Shown: positions 34,656 through 42,118 of the stretch, piece after piece
Layout: each line of letters starts with the position of its first letter
Numbering within the stretch: the first letter of the stretch is position 1
Origin: Anaerotignum faecicola
Lineage (GTDB): Bacteria > Bacillota > Clostridia > Lachnospirales > Anaerotignaceae
Length of the DNA stretch: 64,000 bases
Direction: 5' to 3'
Assembly (NCBI RefSeq): GCF_003865035.1
Contig: NZ_BHVZ01000004.1
Location: forward strand, 1 to 64,000
The notes under the pieces: generated by a model
Databases searched by the model: none
What the model was told of the DNA's origin: nothing
Seen by the model: only the letters and a program-made list of their open reading frames with translations
Translations under genes and position numbers: made by a program

Positions 34656-34786
34656 CTTTCAGTAGAATGAACTTGCAAGGTAAACAGCACCAAATTCTTA
34701 AATCCGGTGCCAATTCCATGCAAAACTACTGAAAGGTGGCATTTTTTATGAACACAAACAAACACAAGGAGGTACAGAGCAAATGA
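34656..34786 (+). promoter_or_regulatory. Hairpin-gated leader ORF coupled to parM
   Basis: CTTTCAGTAG (34656-34665) pairs perfectly with CTACTGAAAG (34726-34735); GCACC/GGTGC (34687-34691 / 34706-34710) nests inside. The 3' arm covers the ribosome binding site AAAGGTGG of a 12-codon ORF (34748-34786, MNTNKHKEVQSK). The ORF runs through the parM ribosome binding site, and its stop overlaps the parM start as ATGA. This suggests translational control of parM. Confidence 0.55.
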
Positions 34787-35700
34787 GAGAACTGAACACC
34801 ATCAAAATCATTGCCGTGGATCATGGATACGGCAACATCAAGACTGCCAATACAGTTACCCCTACCGGAGTGACCGCCTATGAAACAGAGCCAATTTTCT
34901 CCGGAAACATTCTAGAGTATGCCGGTATCTATTATCGCATCGGGGAAGGTCACAAGGAATTTATCGCAGACAAGGCTATGGATGAGGACTACTACATTCT
35001 GACTCTGATGGCAGTTGCCAGAGAACTGAATGTGTATGGTATCCGTGAAGCAGATGTTCATCTGGCTGCCGGTCTTCCGCTGACCTGGATTCGCAAACAG
35101 AGAGAAGATTTCCGAAGCTATCTGCTCCGCAATAAGGATGTGGATTTCCGTTTTAACGGCAAGGACTACCATATCCGTTTTGTCGGATGCAGTCTGTTCC
35201 CGCAGGGATACCCTGCCATTGTTAGCCGTCTGGGAGATTTCAAGGGAACCAATCTTCTGGCAGACATCGGAAACGGCACGATGAATATTCTGTATATCAA
35301 CAACAAAAAGGCTGTGGAAAGCTGTTGTTGGACAGAAAAATTCGGTGTCAATCAATGTATGATTGCCGCCAAGAATGCGGTACTGGACAGCTTCGGCGTG
35401 AAAATCGAGGAATCTACCATTGAGCAGGTACTTCGCTTCGGAACTGCTGACATCAGCAAGCCGTATCTGGACTGTATCACATCCGTAGACAAGCGCTATG
35501 TGGCTGATATTTTCGCAACGCTCAGACGCTATGAGTACAATCCGGATCTGATGAGACTGTATATCGTGGGTGATGGCGGCTGTCTGGTCAAACACTTCGG
35601 ACAGTATGATGAAAACCGAGTGACTATTCTGGATGATATTTGTGCGACAGCCAAGGGTTATGAATATCTCGCCTTTGCCAGTCTTCGCAGGAAGGAGTAA
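34783..35700 (+). CDS. parM: ParM-like actin ATPase for plasmid partition
   Basis: A 305-residue actin-fold protein of the ParM/StbA/Alp group. Phosphate-1 motif VDHGYGNIKTAN near residue 12, phosphate-2 LLADIGNGTMN near 165 and the adenosine motif YIVGDGGCLVKHF near 265 are in order. Filaments of such proteins push apart DNA copies bound by ParR at parC. RBS AAGGAGG is inside the upstream leader ORF. The small gene after it is a good ParR candidate, and 11-bp repeats upstream a good parC. On an integrated element it implies an autonomous circular phase. Confidence 0.85.
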   Translation: MRELNTIKIIAVDHGYGNIKTANTVTPTGVTAYETEPIFSGNILEYAGIYYRIGEGHKEFIADKAMDEDYYILTLMAVARELNVYGIREADVHLAAGLPLTWIRKQREDFRSYLLRNKDVDFRFNGKDYHIRFVGCSLFPQGYPAIVSRLGDFKGTNLLADIGNGTMNILYINNKKAVESCCWTEKFGVNQCMIAAKNAVLDSFGVKIEESTIEQVLRFGTADISKPYLDCITSVDKRYVADIFATLRRYEYNPDLMRLYIVGDGGCLVKHFGQYDENRVTILDDICATAKGYEYLAFASLRRKE

Positions 35701-35703
35701 CCC

Positions 35704-36075
35704 ATGAGCGAGAATATCCGCAGCACAAATCTTCGCTTCAATTTAGAAAAGGACACACAGAAACAAGCATGGCAGTATCTTCAGACCATGGACAAGCAGC
35801 ATTTCAAATCCTACAGCAATGTAATAGCCGTAGCTCTGGTGGAGTATTTTGAACGTTATTACCGCAGTCAGGATGATCCTTACTTTGAAACCAGAGAACG
35901 TGAGGATCGATTTGTAAATCAGATTATTTCCTCTGTAGAAAGTGCCATGGAGAAAACACTTCCGATATTTCTGGCAGGTTGTATGGCGGGATTGTCGCAA
36001 GTACCTGTTGCAGCAGCTCCGGTTACACAGCAGGAACCGGATGCAGAACTGGATTGGGATTTCCTTGGAGAATAA
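35704..36075 (+). CDS. ParR-like partition adaptor
   Basis: A 123-residue protein starting three bases after parM. The N-terminal half (RSTNLRFNLEKDTQKQAWQYL ... YSNVIAVALVEYFERYY) fits a ribbon-helix-helix fold as in ParR. The C-terminal tail is acidic and Ala/Pro-rich and ends in DWDFLGE, which could contact ParM filaments. Assignment rests on fold pattern and position. Confidence 0.65.
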   Translation: MSENIRSTNLRFNLEKDTQKQAWQYLQTMDKQHFKSYSNVIAVALVEYFERYYRSQDDPYFETREREDRFVNQIISSVESAMEKTLPIFLAGCMAGLSQVPVAAAPVTQQEPDAELDWDFLGE

Positions 36076-36114
36076 TTTTTCTCCAAGCTGATCTCACAGG
36101 AGGGAGGTGAACAC

Positions 36115-36834
36115 ATGACACAATTTCTGACACAGGATGGTCCGATACCGCCGTATATGGCATTCCCAAGATTTTTGCTGGACAAAGATGGACTGAATGA
36201 AACTGCCAAAATTCTCTATACGATTTTGTTCGACCGAGCAAGGCTGTCACAAAAAAATGATGGTTGGACTGATGAACAAGGTCGTGTGTTCATTTTCTTC
36301 CCCATCAAGAATCTGGCAGAAACAATGCACAAAAGTGAAATGTCCATTAAGACCGCACTATCTGCTCTGTAAAAAGACAATCTGATTGTCCGTAAACGTC
36401 AGGGCGCAGGGTTTCCGAACAGTATCTATGTAAGAGTGCCACCGGAAACTCTGGCGCAGACGGACAGAAATCTTTCCAGCAGACAGGCGGAAAACTGTCC
36501 TACGGATAGAAAGAAAACTGTCTCTGTAACAGAAAGAAAACTGTCCAGTAGTAATAAAGAGAAGAACAATATTAAAAGAGCAAATTCAGAGAGTAAGGAT
36601 AATCGCACCGCCTATGGTTCCTATCAAAATGTTTTTCTGACTGCGGAGGAGTTGTCAGCTTTACAAAGCGAAGTACCCCACTATCAGGAATACATTGAGA
36701 AATTATCCAGATATATGGCATCCAGCGGAAAGCAATATGCCAATCATGCAGCTACCATACGAAGCTGGGCATTGCAAGACCATCCTGCTCCTGTCAGACG
36801 AACTTATGAATGTAAGGAGGACGAAAGCCTATGA
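36115..36834 (+). pseudogene. RepA-type replication initiator with one in-frame stop
   Basis: One continuous frame of 240 codons with a single TAA at codon 86 (36370-36372). The N-terminal part (PPYMAFPRFLLDKDGLNETAKILYTILFDRA ... KTALSAL) is the RepA_N winged helix of plasmid and ICE replication initiators. After the stop the same frame continues as KDNLIVRKRQGAGFPNSIYVR, exactly the expected next motif, then a helical C-terminal part. The family usually has Glu at this position, so GAA to TAA is the simplest change. Restart at GTG 36389 or ATG 36427, readthrough, or a dead gene are all possible. RBS GGAGGGAGG is intact, and the frame overlaps dnaC by four bases. Confidence 0.85.
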
Positions 36835-37673
36835 AGCCAATAGCAAATACTGTGGACGATTTATTTCAGCCGAGAGAGCTTGCGGAAGATGAATATCTGA
36901 ATGAAGCTGACGGACTGATCTATTGCTCCAAATGTCATACTCCTAGACAGCACCACATTGAACTGAAGGAACGAGTATTTCTCCCAACAGTTCGCTGCCG
37001 TTGTCAGCAGGAAGAATACGACAAAGAAGAAGCTGAGCGCAAGCATCAGGAATTTCTCATGCAAGTGTCTCGTCTGAAAGCCAATGGATTGCAGGATAAA
37101 TCTCTGCATGATTATAACTTTTCCAATGATAAAGGCTACAATCCGGAAATGCAGAAAGCCCATGATTATGTGGCACATTGGGAGGAAATGAAAGTGAAAT
37201 CCTTGGGGCTGCTTCTCTGGGGAGATGTTGGAATCGGTAAATCATTTTTCGCCGGGTGCATTGCAAATGCCCTGGTAGACAAAGGTGTTCCGGTTCTGAT
37301 GACCAACTTTTCCAGAATACTGAATACGCTGACCGGAATGTATTCCGATGATAGAAGCCAGTTCATTGACAGCTTTAATAAATACAGTCTGCTGATTATT
37401 GATGATTTGGGCATTGAGCGTAGCTCAGAATTTGCTTTGGAGCAGGTGTTCAATGTGATTGACAGCCGTTATCGAAGCAAGAAACCTTTGATTGTAACCA
37501 CGAATTTGACTTTGGATGAACTGAAGCATTCGAAAGATCTGGCAAGAGCCAGAATTTATGACCGAGTATTGGAGCGTTGTGTTCCTTTGAAAATCAACAA
37601 TCAGAATATTCGAGAGCTGAACGCAGCCGCAAATATGCAGGAAGTACGAAAAATACTAAATTCCGGTACTTAA
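36831..37673 (+). CDS. DnaC-like helicase loader ATPase
   Basis: A 280-residue AAA+ ATPase of the DnaC/IstB group. A zinc-type cysteine set (CSKCHTPRQHH ... CRCQ) occupies the N-terminus. Walker A GDVGIGKS is near residue 131, Walker B LLIIDDLGIE near 187 and the sensor IVTTNLT near 220. RARIYDRVLERCVPLKI is the usual C-terminal motif. ATGA overlap with the RepA frame shows co-translation; together they form the element's replication module. It would load the host DnaB at the element's origin. Confidence 0.9.
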   Translation: MKPIANTVDDLFQPRELAEDEYLNEADGLIYCSKCHTPRQHHIELKERVFLPTVRCRCQQEEYDKEEAERKHQEFLMQVSRLKANGLQDKSLHDYNFSNDKGYNPEMQKAHDYVAHWEEMKVKSLGLLLWGDVGIGKSFFAGCIANALVDKGVPVLMTNFSRILNTLTGMYSDDRSQFIDSFNKYSLLIIDDLGIERSSEFALEQVFNVIDSRYRSKKPLIVTTNLTLDELKHSKDLARARIYDRVLERCVPLKINNQNIRELNAAANMQEVRKILNSGT

Positions 37674-37801
37674 TTTTACAGTCGATGGTGCTGAACAATT
37701 CGCCCATCAGTACACAGATAACCTTGAGATTGCAAAGCAAATTGTATCTGCACCATCTACACTGGATAACAGTACCGAACTGATACCAGAAAGGAGATTT
37801 T
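37674..37801 (+). other. Short gap with a start-less ORF
   Basis: An open frame (NFTVDGAEQFAHQY ... TELIPERRFYGK) fills the gap between dnaC and the next gene but has no ATG, GTG or TTG with a ribosome binding site. Its composition looks protein-like, so it may be the remnant of a small element gene. Confidence 0.3.
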
Positions 37802-38020
37802 ATGGCAAATAACAGACCTATGACCGAAGACGAAAAGAAATTATTGCAGACACAGCACAGAATGGAAGCGATTGAAGCCCGAAACTGTCAGAAAGAACGA
37901 AAAGCAAGAACCAGACGATTGATCCAGATTGGAGCCATATTGGAGAGCGTATTCCCAGAGGTTCAGACCATGGAGCTTGATGATGTGAAGATGGAACTGA
38001 AAAAACGATTGAACGCATAA
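37802..38020 (+). CDS. DUF3847-like small accessory protein
   Basis: A 72-residue basic, helical protein (EDEKKLLQTQHRMEAIEARN ... KARTRRLIQIGAILESVFPEV). It resembles the DUF3847 family found directly before MobA/MobL relaxases on clostridial elements, where such proteins may help relaxosome assembly (MobC-like); that role is inferred. RBS AAAGGAG. It ends 26 bases before the oriT. Confidence 0.65.
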   Translation: MANNRPMTEDEKKLLQTQHRMEAIEARNCQKERKARTRRLIQIGAILESVFPEVQTMELDDVKMELKKRLNA

Positions 38021-38046
38021 GACTGGCAGCTTTGCTGCTATCCCGA

Positions 38047-38085
38047 AGGGCGCACTTACTCACCACCCATAAAATGGGCGGTGGT
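38047..38085 (-). other. oriT: Origin of transfer (oriT), IncQ/MOBQ type
   Basis: On the minus strand an inverted repeat (ACCACCGCCCAT / ATGGGTGGT, 38062-38085) is followed by GAG and then TAAGTGCGCCCT (38047-38058). TAAGTGCGCCCT is the nick-region core of RSF1010/R1162 oriT, and the repeat-then-core order is the same. The MobA/MobL relaxase gene starts 290 bases away. The rest of 38086-38375 has further inverted repeats and no gene. Confidence 0.85.
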
Positions 38086-38375
38086 ATCCCCTTCAGGGTC
38101 GTGCACTCTGCGAGGCTTTGCGGCTCCTCTGGAGCCTTATGTACAATGACACACTTTTTTCAAATTGCTGTCATTGTCCACGCAGTTTCCACAAGTACAA
38201 TCGCTACAGTGTTTGTAAGTAGTGGGACAATTTGTACCCTACCTTGTGTTAACTGCCTGCGAAAACCTGCCACCGGCAGCTTTATCGCAGAGATAGGTGC
38301 AGCATCTGACAGCACCTATTTTCTTTTTCACAAAAAGAAACAAAAATGTGCTGCGGCACAGGAAGGAGGAAAATA

Positions 38376-40091
38376 GTGAACTATTTCCATTTGGAAGCTA
38401 AAGTTGTGAGTCGTGGTGCAGGCCGTTCCGTCATAGCGGCTGCTGCTTACGCATCCTGCTCTCGACTCTACAACGACTACGATGGACTGACCCACGATTA
38501 CACCCGAAAGCAAGGTTGTCTGTATAGCGAAGTCTTTCTGCCGCAGTATGCACCGGAGAATTGGAAAGACAGACAGGTGCTATGGGAAGCGGTCGAGTCC
38601 GTAGAAAAAACAAAGGACAGCCGACTGGCAAGAGAGCTTGTAGTAGCTTTGCCAGCTGAGTTGTCTTTAGACGATTGGAAAAATATGTTGGAGCGTTTTA
38701 TCCGAGAACAGGGAACGGATCTTGGTATGTGTGCAGATGTGAACATTCATGACCCATACCCTCCGGGGCATAATCCACACAGCCATATTCTTTTCACGAT
38801 GCGCCCCTTGGATGAGTATGGCAAATGGCAGGCAAAGACCCAGAAAGAATATCTCTGTAAGCGTGGCGAAGAAGAATGTGGCTTTACCGCTGACGAGTTC
38901 AAAGTTGCCAAGACACAGGGATGGGAGAAACAATATATGTATCAGTTCGGGGAGAAAAAGGGGTATTTAACCCCATCTGAAGCAGAGAAAATTGAGGGAT
39001 GTATCAGAACATCAAAGACACCTAAAAGTACCCGCTATGGGAGACAAAATCCTCTTACAGAGCTTTGGAACAGCGAAGAACAGATATTTGCGTGGCGTAA
39101 GAGTTGGGAAATGATTATCAATGAAGAACAGGAACGTCATGGTATTGTTGATCGTGTAGACTGCCGCAGCCATGCCGCCAGAGGACTGACCGAACAGCCG
39201 ACTGTACACGAAGGCTACCATGCAAGAAAACTGGAATCCATGGGAATTGTTTCTGACCGCTGCGAGCTGAACCGTCAGATCAGAGCAGATAATAAGCTCC
39301 TGCGTGAACTGAAGGCATCTGTCAAGAAACTGATGGATACAGCAAAAAATACCATTCCCTCCCTTGCTAAAGCAATGGAATCTCTGCGTGCGAAGATGAT
39401 TATTTTCTGTTATCAGCTTGGGTATATCTGCAAAGGCAAGAGTAGCATTTCCAAATATGTTGATGCCGCAGATCCTATTCTGGAACGCTATGCGGAGTTG
39501 AAACAGGAAATCAGAGAAAAGAGCAGTGAGCAGAAATCCCTTCGCTCTGAAAAGAAAGGTACCTCCATTTTTAATGTCAAAAAGCAGATGGAGCTATCTC
39601 AGCGCATTGCAGAACTAACCGAAGATCTGGAAGAACTATGTTCTGAACGAACCATGCTTTTGAACCAGTTGGACTGTGCTGACGATAAGGAAGTAAAGAA
39701 AGTAAAAACCAGCGTGTCCACCATGAAAGATACACTGAAAAATCTGGAAGCCAAGGAGGTACAGTTCTCTGCCGAGCTGGATGCAGCACAGAAAGAATTT
39801 GCTTCACTACAGGAACAGGTGGCAGACTTTGATCCCATCGACCTGTACAATGCACGACAAGCTATCCGTTCCGAAATGGAGCAGGATGCTGTACACAAAT
39901 TGCAGGAACGATATACCGACGAATATAGCTATATAACCATGGTTGACGGAAGGCGGGAGGTTTCCCTTATGCTGGATGAATACGCCGAGGAACAAAGAAT
40001 TCAGCAACTGAAACAGGAGCAACAGCGCAAGTTCCAACAAGAACGCAGGCAGAACCACCCCCTAAAAAAGCAGAAAGACAGAGAACGCTAA
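38376..40091 (+). CDS. MobA/MobL-family conjugative relaxase
   Basis: A 571-residue MOBQ relaxase that nicks oriT and leads transfer. The HUH metal motif is HNPHSHILFTMRP near residues 131-142. The likely catalytic Tyr lies in the N-terminal VIAAAAYASCSRLYN. The N-terminal 250 residues are the relaxase domain; the C-terminal half is a long coiled coil (KEIREKSSEQ ... EEQRIQQLKQEQQRKFQQERR). Start GTG 38376 has GGAAGGAGG upstream. No type IV secretion genes are on the element, so it would need a helper conjugation system. A strong terminator follows. Confidence 0.93.
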   Translation: MNYFHLEAKVVSRGAGRSVIAAAAYASCSRLYNDYDGLTHDYTRKQGCLYSEVFLPQYAPENWKDRQVLWEAVESVEKTKDSRLARELVVALPAELSLDDWKNMLERFIREQGTDLGMCADVNIHDPYPPGHNPHSHILFTMRPLDEYGKWQAKTQKEYLCKRGEEECGFTADEFKVAKTQGWEKQYMYQFGEKKGYLTPSEAEKIEGCIRTSKTPKSTRYGRQNPLTELWNSEEQIFAWRKSWEMIINEEQERHGIVDRVDCRSHAARGLTEQPTVHEGYHARKLESMGIVSDRCELNRQIRADNKLLRELKASVKKLMDTAKNTIPSLAKAMESLRAKMIIFCYQLGYICKGKSSISKYVDAADPILERYAELKQEIREKSSEQKSLRSEKKGTSIFNVKKQMELSQRIAELTEDLEELCSERTMLLNQLDCADDKEVKKVKTSVSTMKDTLKNLEAKEVQFSAELDAAQKEFASLQEQVADFDPIDLYNARQAIRSEMEQDAVHKLQERYTDEYSYITMVDGRREVSLMLDEYAEEQRIQQLKQEQQRKFQQERRQNHPLKKQKDRER

Positions 40092-40097
40092 CAAAAT

Positions 40098-40135
40098 CAG
40101 CGGGAGTGCATCGTAAAAATGCACTCCCGCTTTTT
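40098..40135 (+). terminator. Terminator after the relaxase gene
   Basis: AGCGGGAGTGCAT (40099-40111) and ATGCACTCCCGCT (40119-40131), then TTTT. It also faces the convergent CNNM gene. Confidence 0.92.
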
Positions 40136-40156
40136 AACTGTGTCACAGCAACGAAA

Positions 40157-41386
40157 TCATTCTGCGTCTGGTTCAGAAAGGATTAACTTGCTAATCAAAG
40201 CATTAGAAATCTGGTGGTTTTCGATATGAGTAATATGGATATGTAGCCCCTTGAAGTCCAGTTCGATATTCTGCTCCCCGTCGTTAGGAATCATATCCAG
40301 CTCGCCAAATACAAGTCCGCTGAAAGTGTCCACATCCTCCATACCAATATCCACACCCAAAGCCTGTTCAATGTCATATAGTTCCACATTGCCGATGATA
40401 GCCCAGATATTTTCATCCATTTGCTCGACATGGGGTTCTGCTGCGGCTTCCTCAGCAGTGTCCTCACCTAAATCACCAACCAATTGTTCAATCAGGCCGT
40501 TTAATGTCACAATACCTTCAACACCGCCATATTCATCAAGCACGATGGCCATGATATTGCTGCTTTTTTTCATTTTGCGGAATAGGACATCTGCCTTAAT
40601 AGTTTCGGGAACGAAAAAAGGAGCTTTGACAGCATTCTGCATCACACATTCTCGTCCTTTATCGTCTAAGCGGAAGTAATCCTTGGCATTCAGAATACCG
40701 ATAATGTTATCTGCGGAATCTCCGCAAACGGGATAAAGAGTATGACGGCTGTTATGGATGGTTTTGTTCCATTCTTCCATAGAATCTTCGACCCACAGCA
40801 TAGTAACATCTGTACGATGGACAGCAATTTCCCTTGCGGTCAGGTCGTCAAATTCAAAGACATTCTGGATGAATTCTTTTTCCTGTTCGTCAATAGCGCC
40901 CTTTTCACTACCAGCATCTACCATCATGCGAATTTCTTCCTCGCTGACCTGTTCGTCTTCTTCGTTAGGATCAATGCCCAGAAGTCGCAGAACAGCATCA
41001 GTAGAAGCAGATAGGAACCATACAATAGGCTTGAACACGATGGAGATGCCTCTAATTAAGCCGGAAATGCCCAGTCCCAATGCTTCTGCTTTTTTCATTG
41101 CCACTCGCTTGGGAACCAGTTCGCCAAAGACCAGAGTAAAATAGGACAAAATCAAAGTGATCAAAACAACGGCGATGGTGTCCAGTGTAGCCCTGGGAAC
41201 AGTAATCCCCAGATTAATCACCCAATCCACCAATGGATCAGAGAAGTTATCCGCCGCAAATGCGGAACCCAGGAAGCCAGACAATGTGATGGCCACCTGA
41301 ATGGTTGCCAGAAACTTGGCAGGCTCTCTTGTCAGACGGAACAGGTGTTTTGCTCGTTTATCTCCTTGATCCGCCATCCTTTCCAA
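40157..41386 (-). CDS. CNNM/CorC-like membrane protein, N-terminally truncated
   Basis: A 409-residue member of the CNNM (HlyC/CorC, UPF0053) family, linked to magnesium and other ion transport. Present: the end of the DUF21 membrane domain (FLATIQVAITLSGFLGSAFAA, TLVFGELVPKRVA), two CBS domains (VHRTDVTMLWVEDS ..., FFVPETIKADVLF ... DEYGGVEGIVT) and a CorC_HlyC C-terminal domain. Missing: the first ~45 residues with membrane helix 1. Homology begins at about LTKLERMADQGDKRA. A stop codon lies a few codons upstream in frame, and only TTG (41386) or ATG 41377 can start it. It is the last gene of the potassium operon and probably a deletion remnant. Confidence 0.82.
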   Translation of the reverse strand: MERMADQGDKRAKHLFRLTREPAKFLATIQVAITLSGFLGSAFAADNFSDPLVDWVINLGITVPRATLDTIAVVLITLILSYFTLVFGELVPKRVAMKKAEALGLGISGLIRGISIVFKPIVWFLSASTDAVLRLLGIDPNEEDEQVSEEEIRMMVDAGSEKGAIDEQEKEFIQNVFEFDDLTAREIAVHRTDVTMLWVEDSMEEWNKTIHNSRHTLYPVCGDSADNIIGILNAKDYFRLDDKGRECVMQNAVKAPFFVPETIKADVLFRKMKKSSNIMAIVLDEYGGVEGIVTLNGLIEQLVGDLGEDTAEEAAAEPHVEQMDENIWAIIGNVELYDIEQALGVDIGMEDVDTFSGLVFGELDMIPNDGEQNIELDFKGLHIHITHIENHQISNALISKLILSEPDAE

Positions 41387-41419
41387 TTTGGTTAGGGTCA
41401 GGACAACTGTTTCTTAGCA

Positions 41420-42118
41420 TTATTCCACTTTCTGCATCCTATATCCAACGCCAATATGAGTCTGGATGTATTGTGGAGCGCCAGGGGTTTTCTCCAGCTT
41501 TTTTCGCAGAGTTGCCATAAAAACACGCAGAGAACCAATGTCATTCTCCCAACTGCTTCCCCATACATTTTGTAAAATAAAACGATGTGTCAATACCTTG
41601 CCTGTATTTCGTGCAAGTAAACACAGCAGCTTATATTCCATTGCAGTCAGAGACAGCTCATTGTCACCCAGATAAGCACAACCCACAGAATAGTCAATTC
41701 GAAGTGGACCGTTTTGATAGACCGCCTGTTCATTGCTCACATTTTGTATCAGCGCAAGGCGGCGCTGGGTAACACGCAGACGTGCCAGTAATTCTTCAAC
41801 AGAGAACGGTTTTGTTAAATAATCATCTGCACCGGCATCCAGTGCATCAATTTTATCATTATCCTCAGCTCTTGCGCTGATAACAATGATTGGAACGTTT
41901 GACCAGCTACGGACACGGCGTATTACTTCCACTCCATCAATGTCTGGTAGTCCCAAATCCAGTAAAATTATGTCAGGATTATGAGAAGCTACTTCCATCA
42001 CGGCTCCTTCACCGGTGCCTGATGTAATAAAGCGGTAATCATGTGCTCTTAATGTAGTAGTTATCAGATTGCGTACCGGAGCATCATCCTCCACAACGAG
42101 GATTTGAAATTTCTTCAT
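41420..42118 (-). CDS. KdpE-like response regulator of the element
   Basis: A 232-residue OmpR/KdpE-type regulator. Acidic pocket EDD at residues 10-12, phospho-acceptor Asp54 in LLDLGLPD, Lys in YLTKPF; the winged helix ends in FMATLRKKLEKTPGAPQYIQTHIGVGYRM. It overlaps the kinase gene by 35 bases. In classical systems KdpE activates kdpFABC. Here the operon holds TrkH/TrkA-type uptake genes instead, which are the probable target (inference). Confidence 0.92.
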   Translation of the reverse strand: MKKFQILVVEDDAPVRNLITTTLRAHDYRFITSGTGEGAVMEVASHNPDIILLDLGLPDIDGVEVIRRVRSWSNVPIIVISARAEDNDKIDALDAGADDYLTKPFSVEELLARLRVTQRRLALIQNVSNEQAVYQNGPLRIDYSVGCAYLGDNELSLTAMEYKLLCLLARNTGKVLTHRFILQNVWGSSWENDIGSLRVFMATLRKKLEKTPGAPQYIQTHIGVGYRMQKVE

